Shown: positions 50,556-61,638 of the stretch, piece after piece
How the letters are laid out: each line of letters starts with the position of its first letter
Position numbering within the stretch: the stretch's first letter is position 1
DNA from: Pycnococcus provasolii
Lineage: Eukaryota; Chlorophyta; Pseudoscourfieldiophyceae; Pseudoscourfieldiales
Direction: 5' to 3'
DNA length: 64,000 nt
Assembly: GCA_049487715.1 (NCBI GenBank)
Contig: CP150553.1
Span: forward strand, 434,001-498,000
Translations under genes and position numbers: made by a program
The notes under the pieces: generated by a model
What the model was told of the DNA's origin: nothing
Seen by the model: only the letters and a program-made list of their open reading frames with translations
The model's database searches: none

Positions 50556-53102
50556 ATGGGGTGCGGCGCGTCGTCACCTGTACCTGCTGCTTCATCGTCA
50601 TCACCACCGTCAGGAGCTGTAGCTTCCTCGAAGAAGAAGTCGCCGGCCGATGCCGTTGCCGACGCAATCACCGCCGCACCTGCACCAGCCGCTAAGACGG
50701 TTGCGCCTGCTCGTGGTGCACCACCTCCAGCCACAACAAACTCGCCAAACCTCACCAAGCTGTTCGCGCAGATCGATACCGACAATAACGGACTCCTCGA
50801 CCAAAAGGAAATCAAACGCGCGCTCAAGGCGCTCAAGGCTGACATCGACGTTGACGACATCCTCGAGGCTCTGGACAAAAACGAGGACGGTAAGGTGTCG
50901 CTGGAGGAGTTCGAGAAGGGCCTGCCAGACGACGCGCGCGAGTACATCGCGTCGCGTCTGAACGCGGACGGCGTGATTCCCGAGTTCCGGCCGCTCGTGG
51001 ACGTGGCGAAGGTGTTCGACCAGTTCGACCTGGACCACAGCGGGAAGCTGTCTGTGGGCGAGCTAAAGGTTGCGCTGAAGGCGCTCGGGCTTGAGGACTG
51101 GGAGGCGAAGGACGTGCTTGGTTCGTTCGACGGCGACGGCGACAGCGAGATCTCTCTGTCGGAGTGGAAGGAGAACCTGAGCAAGTACACGCTGCGTCTG
51201 ATGGCGAAGAAGCTCGACGACCGCGGTCTGATAAAGGGTTTCGACGCGGTGGTTGTGGAGGCTGGCGCGATCGAGGCGAAGCTGGAGGTTGACGAGAAGT
51301 TGCTCGACCGTCCGGTATCTCTAAAGCTGACGGCGGATGCACCAGCGTCCGCCGCGGAGGGTGCTGCTCCCGCAGCCTCCGCCGTGGATGCCGATGCACT
51401 TCCTGAATGCAAGCTTCGCGTGTTCCACGTGAATGATGTGTACATCCTCGAGCATCTTCCCGCGCTCAAGTCACATGTCGAGAATTTGGGCAAGGGCGCA
51501 GGATGCAAGAACGTGCTGACGACTCTTGCCGGCGACTTCCTTGGACCGAGCCTGCTATCGAGCCTCGACCACGGAACGGGTATGGTCGATTGCCTGAATG
51601 CGGTTCCCATCGATGCCGTCTGCTTTGGCAACCACGAGACGGACGTGCCCTACGAGAGCCTGAAGAAGCGCATCGGCGAATTCAAGGGCGCGTTTGTCAA
51701 TTCCAACATGCCGTCATTCAAGCCGGAGCTTCCGACTCACCACCGCGTTGACCTTGATGGTGGCCGCTCGGTAGTCCTCATGGGATTCAACCTGCACGAG
51801 CGCACGCTGTACCGCGATGGTGCATTCGACGGAGCTGCTGCTGAAATTCAGCCGATTCTTGAGTGCGCCAAGGGTGCCACGGAGGCTGCCATGGCAGCTG
51901 AGCCCACCGCGGACATCGCCATTGCGCTGACTCACCAGGACATGCCCGACGACATTGAGCTGGCAAAGCAGGGTCTCTTCCCGCTCATCCTTGGTGGACA
52001 TGACCACTCTGTGCAGAGTGAGCATGTTGACGGCAAGTGCTGGGTTGTCAAAAGTGGCGAGGATGCCAAGACGCTCACGGTGATCGATCTCGTGTGGCCC
52101 GCGGGCGCCCCGAAGGGTGCATGGCCTACGGTGGAAATTGCGGAAGTTATCCCGCTCGCCCCGCCGAAGGCTAAGAAGGGCGAGGAGCCGCCGCCATTCG
52201 AACTGCGATTCGAGAAAGATGCAGAGCTCGTGAAGACCGTGGCGAAATGGATGGCTCCGGCGATAGAGCTCGAGACGTCGACGTTGGAGAAAGTTGAGTA
52301 CTCGGAAGGCGAGGAAGTTCTCACGTCCGTGGGAGTGCGGCGCGGACCGGCGTCTATGGCAAGCCTCATTGCCACGGCTCTTCGTGACAATTGTAAGGCG
52401 GATGCAGCCGTGATCAATGCTGGTGGCGTGCGAGGCAAGCGCGACTACGCGGACGGGATTGTCACGTACGCGCACTTGAATGCCGAGTGCCCGTTTCCAT
52501 CGAGCAACGTCGTAATATCGCTTGACGGGAAAACCTTCTCAGATGCGGTGGCGGCAAGCCGGGCGACGTGGATAAGCAGTCCCGGCGAGGATGATGCGGA
52601 CGCTTTCCACTGCGACTACGGCGTGAACACTGATGCGGAGACGCACGCCGTCACTCACGTTGGCGGCGAGCCGTTGGACCCGGAGAAGGTGTACAAGGTG
52701 GTTTGCGACGCGTACATGGTTCGCGTGAATCAGGTGCTGAAGGCGTACGCGGATGAGCATCCCGACCACATTCCACCGGACGATGCGGGCCAACCCGCTC
52801 TACCAATCCTGGTGTCGTACTTCTGCGACAAGGCATGGCGTAAGCTCACGGACGCGGATGGCGATGGTGACATCGCCGTTGAGGAGGTGGACAAGTTCTT
52901 CGACTCGGCGGACGTCAATCAAGACGGCGTTCTGAACGAGGAGGAGGTGGTTCGCGCGATGACGGAAACTCTCGGTGAATTCATGGCGAGCCGCGTCGTT
53001 GCGCGTCGCATGCTTAGCCTTGCTGATAGCGACCAGAACGGCACGGTGAGCCGCGAGGAGCTGCGAACGGTGCTCATCGAAACGACCAAGCTGCACTCGT
53101 AA
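50556..53102 (+). CDS. Lipid-anchored EF-hand / 5'-nucleotidase / EF-hand fusion protein
   Basis: 848 residues from the ATG at 50556. MGCGAS again fits myristoylation plus palmitoylation. Four EF-hand loops lie at residues 74-85, 107-118, 158-169 and 192-203. From about residue 286 a metallophosphoesterase of the 5'-nucleotidase/UshA family follows: FHVNDVYIL (the usual Asp-x-His is Asp-x-Tyr), AGDFLGPS, FGNHETD, LTHQD, GGHDH. The family's C-terminal substrate domain follows at about 565-740. A final EF-hand set (DADGDGDIAVEE, DVNQDGVLNEEE, DSDQNGTVSREE) ends the protein. A calcium-controlled nucleotide phosphatase at the cytosolic membrane face is inferred; the family normally acts outside cells, and no signal peptide is seen here. 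Confidence 0.88.
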   Translation: MGCGASSPVPAASSSSPPSGAVASSKKKSPADAVADAITAAPAPAAKTVAPARGAPPPATTNSPNLTKLFAQIDTDNNGLLDQKEIKRALKALKADIDVDDILEALDKNEDGKVSLEEFEKGLPDDAREYIASRLNADGVIPEFRPLVDVAKVFDQFDLDHSGKLSVGELKVALKALGLEDWEAKDVLGSFDGDGDSEISLSEWKENLSKYTLRLMAKKLDDRGLIKGFDAVVVEAGAIEAKLEVDEKLLDRPVSLKLTADAPASAAEGAAPAASAVDADALPECKLRVFHVNDVYILEHLPALKSHVENLGKGAGCKNVLTTLAGDFLGPSLLSSLDHGTGMVDCLNAVPIDAVCFGNHETDVPYESLKKRIGEFKGAFVNSNMPSFKPELPTHHRVDLDGGRSVVLMGFNLHERTLYRDGAFDGAAAEIQPILECAKGATEAAMAAEPTADIAIALTHQDMPDDIELAKQGLFPLILGGHDHSVQSEHVDGKCWVVKSGEDAKTLTVIDLVWPAGAPKGAWPTVEIAEVIPLAPPKAKKGEEPPPFELRFEKDAELVKTVAKWMAPAIELETSTLEKVEYSEGEEVLTSVGVRRGPASMASLIATALRDNCKADAAVINAGGVRGKRDYADGIVTYAHLNAECPFPSSNVVISLDGKTFSDAVAASRATWISSPGEDDADAFHCDYGVNTDAETHAVTHVGGEPLDPEKVYKVVCDAYMVRVNQVLKAYADEHPDHIPPDDAGQPALPILVSYFCDKAWRKLTDADGDGDIAVEEVDKFFDSADVNQDGVLNEEEVVRAMTETLGEFMASRVVARRMLSLADSDQNGTVSREELRTVLIETTKLHS
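50751..51371 (+). repeat. EF-hand module duplication, copy B
   Basis: Matches 47265-47885 base for base except for about eight substitutions. It is joined here to a different N-terminal linker and to the nucleotidase domain. Confidence 0.93.
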
Positions 53103-53180
53103 AGTACAGTAGTCTATTTCAGGTAAATATTGACACATATCTCAAAACAAAAACAAATAATGTTTACAAGCAATAGTTCA

Positions 53181-55379
53181 TTAGCTTTCTTGCACCCAGG
53201 CGGTTTCAGAAAAAGCTACCAGTACGCGTCTGTCCTCCTCGCGTAGATTTGCAACGCGAAGAATCTTACCTTCGCGGGAGAAATGCTCGCCAATGTCGCT
53301 CAAAGCCGCGGCACCCGAAACGTCGAGAACCCGGCATTCGTGCATGTCAATCAGCACCTCCCTGGCAACAAGCGACTTATGAGGCTGCACACTTCGCTTG
53401 AGTTCATCGACGGTGCCGAAAAAGAGTGATCCCGATGCAACGTAGCGATTCACCACGGAATTGTTCGGGTCCCTTTTTGCCTCCACATGTAGCGACGACG
53501 CTTCCACCGCACAGCGAGAGATGGCGGCTGCGCAAAGTCCAGCCACGAAACCCGTCGCGGCATTGCCCACAGCTGTACCAACTAGCGCGACAGCAAAGGT
53601 GGTAGCATCTCCACCGCGAAATCTCGAAACCTCCGTCAACGTCTGCAACGCGGGCATTCGACGCCACAGCGGCACCTCTGCAAGCTTTGCCGCGGGAAGG
53701 GCGTGGTCCAGTCCCATGTCGCCGGTTGAAGTGGACGACGATGTGCTATCGATGGGTGGGAAAACGTTGGTGGCAGGTGCGCTAACCAAAGCTGCGCCGA
53801 CGAGTGATCCTGCGACGCATCCGAGGGGAACAAGCTCAAGCATTGGTGCAACGAAAGCGCATGCGCAAATGATGCTCACCGCGGTGACGAGCCCGCAGAG
53901 CGTGCCACGCGATCCGAGAAGAGCCGCGCGGTACGTGCTTGACGCGGACGGTGCACCCGCAAGACCACCAAATAAGCCTGCCGCGACGTTTGAGATTCCC
54001 GACGTGAGCAGTGCACGTTCAACGACGATCCAGCTACTAATCGATGAGAAGGATGGAGAGCTGCTGGTGCTGCCCGTGGCGGTAGTGGCGGTGGCGGAGG
54101 CGGAGGCTGCTGCGGTGGGAATAGAGGAGGTCGTCGGCGAGGAGACGATCCAAACGTCGCCCGAGCGAGCTGGCGACTGTTCTTCGGCATCTGTCGTCTG
54201 AGATGGTGGAAGTGGCGGTGCAATTGACATCACCCGCGTTTCGCATGTGCTCGTCTCCACGGCGCTGGCAAGTGCGATAGCCATGGCATACGGGAGCGCA
54301 TTCAAGATGTCTACGAGCGCCACCGATGGCAGACGTGGCGGCCAAGACCACGAGCCTCCAGACAGCATGGCGATGTCACCGAGGACTCGGCATTCCGCCC
54401 CAAAGGCATTTGCGCAGAGAGACACTATCGCGAGTGCGGCAAATGGCGCGGGAACGATGCGCGACACTGTTGATGGAAGCAGGCTTGGAAGCACGAGCGT
54501 GAGCAAAGCTGTCGTGCCTGCGAGCTGCACGGCGGAGTCGCGACCGAAGTGCATGACGCCGTTGATGTCAGCAACCTGAACGTTCTCGAGCTGCGCGACG
54601 CCGAGCGTGAATGCGACGCCGAGTGCGATTCCGAGCGCGATGGGTCGCGCGAGTGCGAAGCGCACCGCCCGCGTGGCTCCGCTGAACGATGCGGCGCACT
54701 GCATCAGTCCCGCCATGGCGACGGCGAGGAAGCACGCCTCCGGCCCTAGGTCAGCGACGACGGGTGCTGCGACGATGGCGGCGGATGGCGAGACGGTTCC
54801 CACGAGTCGCGGCACGTGCGTCGACGTCGGCGATGCGAGCGCGGTGACGACGGCGTGCACTGCGGCGCTGAACAGTCCTGCGAGCGGGTGTAGTCCCGCC
54901 GCGAGTGCGAGCGCCAGGGCGAGCGGCACGGCGGAGAGCGCGCACGCGATTCCAGCCGAAGCTTCTTTCGTGATTTGGCTTTTTCTTTGATTAAGCTGCT
55001 GCGAGTGCGAATGCTGTGAAGATTCTGGATCGGATTGGGATGGGGAGGAGGTGGTGGAAGCTGCTACTACTAAGGCTGTGCTGCGTGATGATGGCGGTCC
55101 AAGTTGTCGTCGTCGGCAAGGCTTCACTCGTGATGATGATGCTTGTCTAAAAAAGACGGTGCAGCTGATGCAGCTTTTTCTTTGGTTTCGGCCGGGGTTG
55201 TTTGTGTTAACAGTATTCTTCACGGTGCTGTTTTTCAAAGAGCCGGCCCAGGCCAAGCTTGGGACTCTTAGGGAGGATCGTGCGAGTGGCTTTGGTGGTG
55301 ATGGTGACATCGCCGCCATCGTGGGGCCACTCATTCTTCGCACGCGAGAACAATCTCGGAGCGACAGTTGAGGTGACAT
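53181..55379 (-). CDS. SulP-family anion transporter with STAS domain
   Basis: 732 residues from the ATG at 55379. The first 130 residues are Ser/Arg-rich with almost no acidic residues until the transporter; this could be a transit peptide. About ten hydrophobic spans follow, opening with KEASAGIACALSAVPLALALA, with the pore-region pattern GTVSPSAA and later SNVAAGLFGGLAGAPSAS, typical of SulP/SLC26 proteins. A long Ser/Thr/Ala insert (residues about 395-440) sits mid-protein. Residues about 655-732 are a STAS domain (VLIDMHECRVLDVSGAAAL). Substrates in this family include sulfate, bicarbonate and molybdate; the sequence does not decide. The 3' end is 78 bp from the nucleotidase gene end. 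Confidence 0.85.
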   Translation of the reverse strand: MSPQLSLRDCSRVRRMSGPTMAAMSPSPPKPLARSSLRVPSLAWAGSLKNSTVKNTVNTNNPGRNQRKSCISCTVFFRQASSSRVKPCRRRQLGPPSSRSTALVVAASTTSSPSQSDPESSQHSHSQQLNQRKSQITKEASAGIACALSAVPLALALALAAGLHPLAGLFSAAVHAVVTALASPTSTHVPRLVGTVSPSAAIVAAPVVADLGPEACFLAVAMAGLMQCAASFSGATRAVRFALARPIALGIALGVAFTLGVAQLENVQVADINGVMHFGRDSAVQLAGTTALLTLVLPSLLPSTVSRIVPAPFAALAIVSLCANAFGAECRVLGDIAMLSGGSWSWPPRLPSVALVDILNALPYAMAIALASAVETSTCETRVMSIAPPLPPSQTTDAEEQSPARSGDVWIVSSPTTSSIPTAAASASATATTATGSTSSSPSFSSISSWIVVERALLTSGISNVAAGLFGGLAGAPSASSTYRAALLGSRGTLCGLVTAVSIICACAFVAPMLELVPLGCVAGSLVGAALVSAPATNVFPPIDSTSSSTSTGDMGLDHALPAAKLAEVPLWRRMPALQTLTEVSRFRGGDATTFAVALVGTAVGNAATGFVAGLCAAAISRCAVEASSLHVEAKRDPNNSVVNRYVASGSLFFGTVDELKRSVQPHKSLVAREVLIDMHECRVLDVSGAAALSDIGEHFSREGKILRVANLREEDRRVLVAFSETAWVQES

Positions 55380-56059
55380 GATCGCTGTTTCAGATAAAAG
55401 GGGGTTTGTTGTTGTTGGGAATGCGCGAACGAACGGAACTTAGTTATGAGCCGGCATGGCTTCTTGCCACACAGTGAAGTCTACATATATTGACCACTTC
55501 AACAGGCGTGAATGCAAGACCGATTGGATCTCAGCCTCAGCGGCCTTCACACTCGCTCTTGACCACCTGAACAGCTGTGATTCACGTCGATAAATTTTAA
55601 GGGACTACCGGGTAAGGGCACGTGGTTCGCCCGTGATGGACAAACGTGACCTGGAAAGTCCCAACGAGTGATTGGACAACAACCCCTGGGGATCCCTTCA
55701 TGAACCTAAGAAGCCGAGATCCAAAAGAGGTATCCCCACCCCACGGGTCCTGGGGGGAAATCTTCGCCCTCCCCAGGGGTGAAATCGTGTGGCATAGGGG
55801 CACTTGGAAATCTGGACGCCTAGATTTCCCTTTAGAAAACCCATTCTACGACCCCGTTGTTGGATCCCGCTGTTTCCAACAAATAGGAACAAATAGGTCC
55901 TAGAGTTTGGTCCAGAGCACTGCCCTTCTTTCTTACCCGGTAGGGGAAACAACGTCATCGCCTGTTCTTGGCTCGCCCGCATCCGCTCCGCAAAAGAGTC
56001 TTTGGACGCCACACATATCTACGTAGGAAGTACGGAGAGTCTTTGCTTTGTGTCTCGCG
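55380..56059. other. Divergent intergenic region without recognised gene
   Basis: 680 bp between the SulP gene (-) and NTRC (+). No repeat or RNA gene is recognised. Confidence 0.45.
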
Positions 56060-57877
56060 ATGTCCTTGGGATTACCCTCTTTAATACAGGGCAGTCATGT
56101 TCGTGGGGCTTTGTTGTCGGGCCCACTTCCGTGTGGCGGAACGCGTGCACCTACGTATCACCACCCCTCCGCTCCTTCGTCATCATCATCATCCTCTGTC
56201 TTTTGTGCTAGGAGGGGAAACTCTGTAGCGTCTTCGTCTTCGTCGTCAGCACCACTTTCCTCTTCTTCGCTTCTCAATAGGGGCTCGTCTTCTTTTGGGG
56301 TTTCTTTGGGAGCAGTTTCCATCTCGAGGAGAACGTCGTCGTGCTGCGCCGCTTCGTCGTCGTCGGCGTCGTCAACATCAGCATCAGCATCATCCGACTC
56401 GGCTTCTGCTGCTGAGAATGAAAACGTCGAGAACGTTGTCATCGTCGGATCGGGACCCGCGGGATACACCGCGGCGATCTACGCAAGCAGGGCATCGTTG
56501 AGGCCGCTCATGTTCGAGGGTGTCTCGGCAGGGGGCGTACCGGGTGGACAGCTCATGACAACCACAGAGGTGGAAAACTTCCCAGGGTTTCCCGAGGGAA
56601 TCACAGGACCCGACCTCATGGAACGTATGCGAAACCAGGCGGAAAGGTGGGGCGCAGATCTCCTCACGGAGGATGTCGTCAGCATCGACCTCAACGGAGG
56701 AACGCCGCCGTTCAGGATCACCGGAACAGACACGGAGGTGCTCGCGAACGCAGTGATCGTCGCGACGGGAGCCACCGCCAAAAGGCTCGGCCTGCCCTCA
56801 GAGCACACCTTCTGGAGCCGAGGAATCAGCGCGTGTGCCATCTGTGACGGTGCAAGTCCAATCTTCAAGCGCAAGCCTGTCGCGGTTGTCGGCGGAGGGG
56901 ACACGGCACTCGAGGAGGCGCTGTACCTCACCAAGTATGCCAGCAAGGTGTACCTGCTCGTGCGCAGCTCGATGCGCGCGTCGATGACGATGCAGGAGCG
57001 CGTGAAAGCGCACCCCGACATTGAGATTCTGACAAACGTCACGTGCGATGACGTGCTTGGCGACCCGAAGACGGGCGCGATGAACGCGGTGCGCGTCGTG
57101 CCAACGGACGGCAACGGCGACTCGCGCACAATTTCCATCTCGGGAATGTTCTACGGCATCGGGCACACACCCAACAGCGCGGTGCTCAACGGCCAGGTGG
57201 ACCTCGACGAGGCTGGGTACGTGAGCGTCACGGACGGGTGTCGCACGTCCATGCCCGGCGTGTTCTGCGCCGGTGACCTGCACGACACCGAGTGGCGCCA
57301 GGCCATCACCGCCGCGGGAAGCGGATGCATGGCGGCGATCGCCACGGAGCGGTACCTTGCGGAGAACGACCTCCTCGTCGAGGTGAAGTCCGTGCCGACG
57401 CCCGCGCAGCAGGAGGCGCAGAAGGTGGCAAGCGCTAACAAGGCTGCAGCCGAGGATACGCAGGAGCTCGTTGAGGAGAGCAAGGAAACGTTCGACATCA
57501 CGCAGACGTACCACAAGGGGCAGTTTGCGCTGCGCAAGTTGTACCACGAGTCGCCACGATCCATCGTCAAGGTGCTGTACACGTCGCCGACGTGCGGACC
57601 ATGCCGTGCGCTGAAGCCGATACTGCGCAAGGCGGTGGCGGACATCGACGAGATGGATTCGAATGGTGTGCATTTCGTGGAGATTGACATCGAAGCGGAT
57701 CCGGAGATTGCAGAGGCGGCGGGTGTCACGGGTACACCGACTGTGCACATCTTCAAGGAGAAGGCGCGTGTTGAGGTCATGACGGGAGTCAAGGGCAAGT
57801 CCGAGTACAAGAAGGTGATGGCAGGGCACATTGGCCTGGAGATTGACACGACTTCGAAGATTGGCGTTTCACGCTAG
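56060..57877 (+). CDS. NTRC: NADPH-dependent thioredoxin reductase C (plastid)
   Basis: 605 residues from the ATG at 56060. A Ser-rich leader of about 120 residues suits a plastid transit peptide. The reductase domain has the FAD motif [10 protein letters not shown], the redox pair in CAICDG and the NADPH motif [11 protein letters not shown] linker leads to a thioredoxin domain (residues about 480-600) with CGPC in [11 protein letters not shown]. Reductase fused to thioredoxin is diagnostic of NTRC, which reduces 2-Cys peroxiredoxins and tunes plastid redox state, and is restricted to oxygenic phototrophs and some bacteria. It is the best single marker here that the organism is photosynthetic. 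Confidence 0.95.
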   Translation: MSLGLPSLIQGSHVRGALLSGPLPCGGTRAPTYHHPSAPSSSSSSSVFCARRGNSVASSSSSSAPLSSSSLLNRGSSSFGVSLGAVSISRRTSSCCAASSSSASSTSASASSDSASAAENENVENVVIVGSGPAGYTAAIYASRASLRPLMFEGVSAGGVPGGQLMTTTEVENFPGFPEGITGPDLMERMRNQAERWGADLLTEDVVSIDLNGGTPPFRITGTDTEVLANAVIVATGATAKRLGLPSEHTFWSRGISACAICDGASPIFKRKPVAVVGGGDTALEEALYLTKYASKVYLLVRSSMRASMTMQERVKAHPDIEILTNVTCDDVLGDPKTGAMNAVRVVPTDGNGDSRTISISGMFYGIGHTPNSAVLNGQVDLDEAGYVSVTDGCRTSMPGVFCAGDLHDTEWRQAITAAGSGCMAAIATERYLAENDLLVEVKSVPTPAQQEAQKVASANKAAAEDTQELVEESKETFDITQTYHKGQFALRKLYHESPRSIVKVLYTSPTCGPCRALKPILRKAVADIDEMDSNGVHFVEIDIEADPEIAEAAGVTGTPTVHIFKEKARVEVMTGVKGKSEYKKVMAGHIGLEIDTTSKIGVSR

Positions 57878-58115
57878 AATTGCCTTGTGAGGGAGTAAGA
57901 GAGAGAGAGAGAGAAAAAGAAAATTTCTAAAAAGAAAATGAGAGTGATTTTGGAGAATTGTTTGCTTGGGAAAAAAAATGTGATGAAATGAAAGGGAATA
58001 ATAATTTTAAAGTAAAAAGAGAGTGACACATTTTTTTTCATGACGGCGGATAAACAAAAAACGAACATATAAAAAAAGGAAAAGATGGCAAGATAATAAG
58101 TCGAGAAAGCCTTGT

Positions 58116-61100
58116 TTACTTGATGCCAGCATTTTTCACGCTTTTGCTTTTGCACGGTCCCTTGGATGTTGTAAATGCAACGTCCTTGTACTTCGCAATG
58201 CACGCACCATCCGTGGCAAAATCAGGCTGAACAGCCTCCCACATCTTTTTCTTTGGTGGCATGAATGGTGACTCAGGTTCGGGTACACCGTCGACATCAG
58301 TGTATCCTGGGAAGAGAACGCGCTCGCCATTTGGTACGCCCTCAGGAGGCTCGATAAACTCAACCTTGCCATCTTCGCCCGTCCCACACAGCACCATGCC
58401 CTGCGACTCCACGCCTCGCATTTTCGCTGGCTTCAAGTTGCACACGACGAGAACGCGACGATTCTGCATTTCCTCCAGCGAGTAGTGCTTAACCAGGCCG
58501 CTCACCACCGTTCGTGGACCACTCTCCTCGCCGAGGTCAATCTTCTCGACGTACAGAGCATCTGCATCTGGGTGCTTGCCCACCTCCGTGATGGTTCCCA
58601 CCTTAATCATCACGCGTGACACGTCGAGAGGGCCTGCCGCAGCTTTGGCGGCGGGAGCGCCGCCCTTCTTCGGTGCGGGAGCCGGTGCTGTCGCCTTGGC
58701 ATCCCCACCAGACTTCTTATCCTTTGCCTTTGCCGCTTTCTCCTCGCGCTCCGCCTGGCTACCGCCGAAGCGTTCGCGGAACGTCTCAACCATGTCATCC
58801 GTCAGCTCCTCGAAGAGCGGGAAGAGGTCCGAGGAGATGGGTGCGCCCTGAGGCATGAGCGTGTGTGGTGCGATGGCTCCGTCGAGCAGCTCCGACGTGA
58901 GCAGGATCGCAGAGTGCACGCTCGGCTTGTCGGCGCTTTTCCCACCACTTCCATCCTTCAGATTCAGCTGCTGCAGCAAAGCTGCCGTCACCTGAGGCAT
59001 GAACGGGCAGAGCAGTGCGGCGAGCACTCGCACGATACCCAGCGCGGCGAGAATGTAGTCGCCGCACATCTCCACATCCTCCTTCACCTTCACCCAAGGC
59101 GCGGTGGACTGGAAAAACTGGTTCGCCAGCTTGGAATACAGCATCGCCTTCTTCAGACCCTCACGTAGCTGCATCTTGTCCATGTGCTCGATGTAACCCG
59201 CAATCTCCTTCTTCGCATCCTTCCCAAATTCCTCAATCTCCTTCAGACCCTTGCCCGACCACTTCGGAACCTTGCCCTCGAAGCGAGCCTCCGTGAACTT
59301 GAGAGCTCTAAGGCAGAAGTTGCCGACATTCGCGAGCAGCTCGTTGTTCAGGCGTGCCTGGAAATCTGGCCAGCGGAACTGCGCATCCTCCGTCTCGGGG
59401 CGTACGGAGAGAAGGTAGAAGCGCCAGGCGCTCGAGATGATGTTCGTATCGCGCGCATCCGTCCCGAACACGCCCACGCCACGGCTCTTCGAGAATTTCG
59501 TGTCCTCGTAGTTCAGGTACTCTGTGACGGAGATCTTGTTCATCAGCGTCCACGGCTCGGGATGTGCGGCAAGCAGGCAGCTGGGAAACATCACCGTGTG
59601 AAAAGGCACGTTGTCCTTGCCCATGAATTCGACGTACTCTAGGTTTCCATTCTCGCCGGATGACGACGACGACGCAGACCCTTCGAGGAACGCGCGCCCC
59701 TTGCCACTTTGCCACCACTCCTTCCAGTGCTCCTCGCAGTACGCCTTTGTCATCGAGATGTACCCGATGGGCGCGTCAAACCACACGTAGAACACCTTGT
59801 GCTCGAATCCCTTGAGTGGCACGGGAACGCCCCACGTGAGGTCTCGCGTGATGCACCGCGCCTGAAGTCCCTTCTTCATCCAAGCCTCGGTGATGCCAAC
59901 GCAGTTGTCGCTCCACCCTCCGCTGGCGCTCGCCTTGTCGATGTACACCCTCAGCTTTTCCTGCACCTTGGGCAGGTCAAGGAAGATGTGCGTCGTGCTC
60001 TTGAGCACGGGAGTCGCGCCGCTCATCTTGCACTTCGGGTTGATCAGCTCCGTGGGGTTGAGCAGCGCGCCGCACTTGTCGCACTGATCACCGCGTGCAT
60101 CGTCGTACTTGCACTTCGGGCACGTGCCCACCACGAAGCGGTCGGCAAGAAACTTGTTCAGCGCGGGACTGTACAGCTGGTCGATCGTCTTTTCGTACGT
60201 GTAGCCGTTGTTGTGAATGGTCTTAAACAGCGCCTGGCAAACCTCCTTCTGCTCAGGCTCGGACGTGCGCCCAAAGTGGTCAAATGCAATGTCGAACCAG
60301 TCGTACACCTCCTTGTGGATGACATGGTACTTGTCGCAGATCTGCCTCGGCGTGAGCTTCTCCTCGAGAGCCTTCGTCTCCGTGGCAGTTCCGTACTCGT
60401 CTGTTCCGCACACGTACAGCACCTGGTCACCGCGTAGGCGTCGGTATCGCGCGTAGCAGTCCGCGCTGAGAACGCAGCCGATGATGTTTCCGAGGTGCGG
60501 AACGTTGTTCACGTACGGCAGGGCGGATGTGATCAGCACGTTCTTCTTGTTCGCCACCGGTCGGATCTTACCTGTGGCGCCTGCACATGGGTCTGGCAGT
60601 CGTCCACGTTTGCTGAGAGAGATGGCGGGTGGCGCGTTCTTGTCCTTTTTCGCCTTTTTGGATTCCTTCTTTGATTCTGTTGTGGCCCTGTGGTGGAATT
60701 TTTCAAGGGTAGCAGGAGCCTTCTTGTCCTTCTTATCCTTTTTGTTTCCTTCCGACGACGCCGACGACGACGACGTTGCTGCCACCATGGGAGGGAGCGG
60801 CTTAGGTGTGGGTGGTGGTGGAGGCGCGGGTATGCTGGTGGGTGGTGCAGGCTTTGGTGTCGCCTGTTTGTTCGCTCCAGGCAGTGCGTCCCACTGCTTG
60901 GTTCCGCCGACGATGGCTTTGTGCTTGGCCATAGATGCCATGAACGCCTTGACGTTTGCATATTCTTGCACGACATCTTCGGGTGTCGTTAGCAACGTGC
61001 AGAAGATGGCAATATCCGCGACTGTGGCTTCCGGCGTTCCCGCGAGTGTTTTGCTTTTCGCGAGAGCGTCGTCAATCTGCTTCAGGGCCGATTTGACGTT

Positions 61101-61518
61101 CGTCGTGTTTCGGTCGTATATGGCTGGCGCGAGCGTGTGTGTATCAAAAGCGAGCCACGACTCCATGCGCGCGAGAGCCGCCGGTTCCGACGTGATGAGC
61201 GTCGACTTGATCGCTTTCGCAAGGCTCACAAGAATCACGTTCGGCGAAGTCACGACCACAATGTGGCTGGCGGCCGCATTAGAAGGAGAGGTGATTGCGA
61301 GTACCGCCTGAAGAACCCCCAGAGGAATCTCCTAATAAGACCCCATCGAACATGCCAAACGACCCCGACGCCGACGACGACGACGAAGGCAACCCATCGA
61401 CGGAACTAACCAAAGAGACTGAAGATGAAGATGAAGACGCCGATGCCAATACAGATAGTGCTTTCAACGACGCGGTGTCGTAGGGAGAAACAAACAGCTT
61501 CAAAGAAGAGGAAGACAT
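58116..61518 (-). CDS. MARS: Methionyl-tRNA synthetase with N-terminal GST-like and C-terminal EMAPII-like domains (one frame break)
   Basis: The main frame is open from 61331 to 58116 but has no ATG before codon 32. A second frame with an ATG at 61518 (LKLFVSPYDTASLKAL) reads like the first strand and helix of the GST-like domain and must join near 61310, so I place the start at 61518 with a 1-nt frame break or an unseen tiny intron. Domains: GST-like (about 200 residues), Lys/Pro linker, catalytic core with PHLGNIIG (HIGH), zinc knuckle CPKC...CDKC, KFSKSRG (KMSKS), anticodon helices, then a C-terminal tRNA-binding OB fold (KVGTITEVGKHPDADALYV). This is the cytosolic enzyme of eukaryotes. 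Confidence 0.92.
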
Positions 61519-61638
61519 GCTGACGAGGAATGCGGAATGGAGATAACAAAAGGGGAAGATGGCGGCGCCTACCCGTAACCCTAGCCCTGAACCCCTAATC
61601 AGGATGGGGAGTTTGTGAGTTTACACATGTATGTTAGT

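Noticed and set aside
56798-57829. Minus-strand 343-codon open frame
   Set aside because: It is a shadow of NTRC with no recognisable motif.
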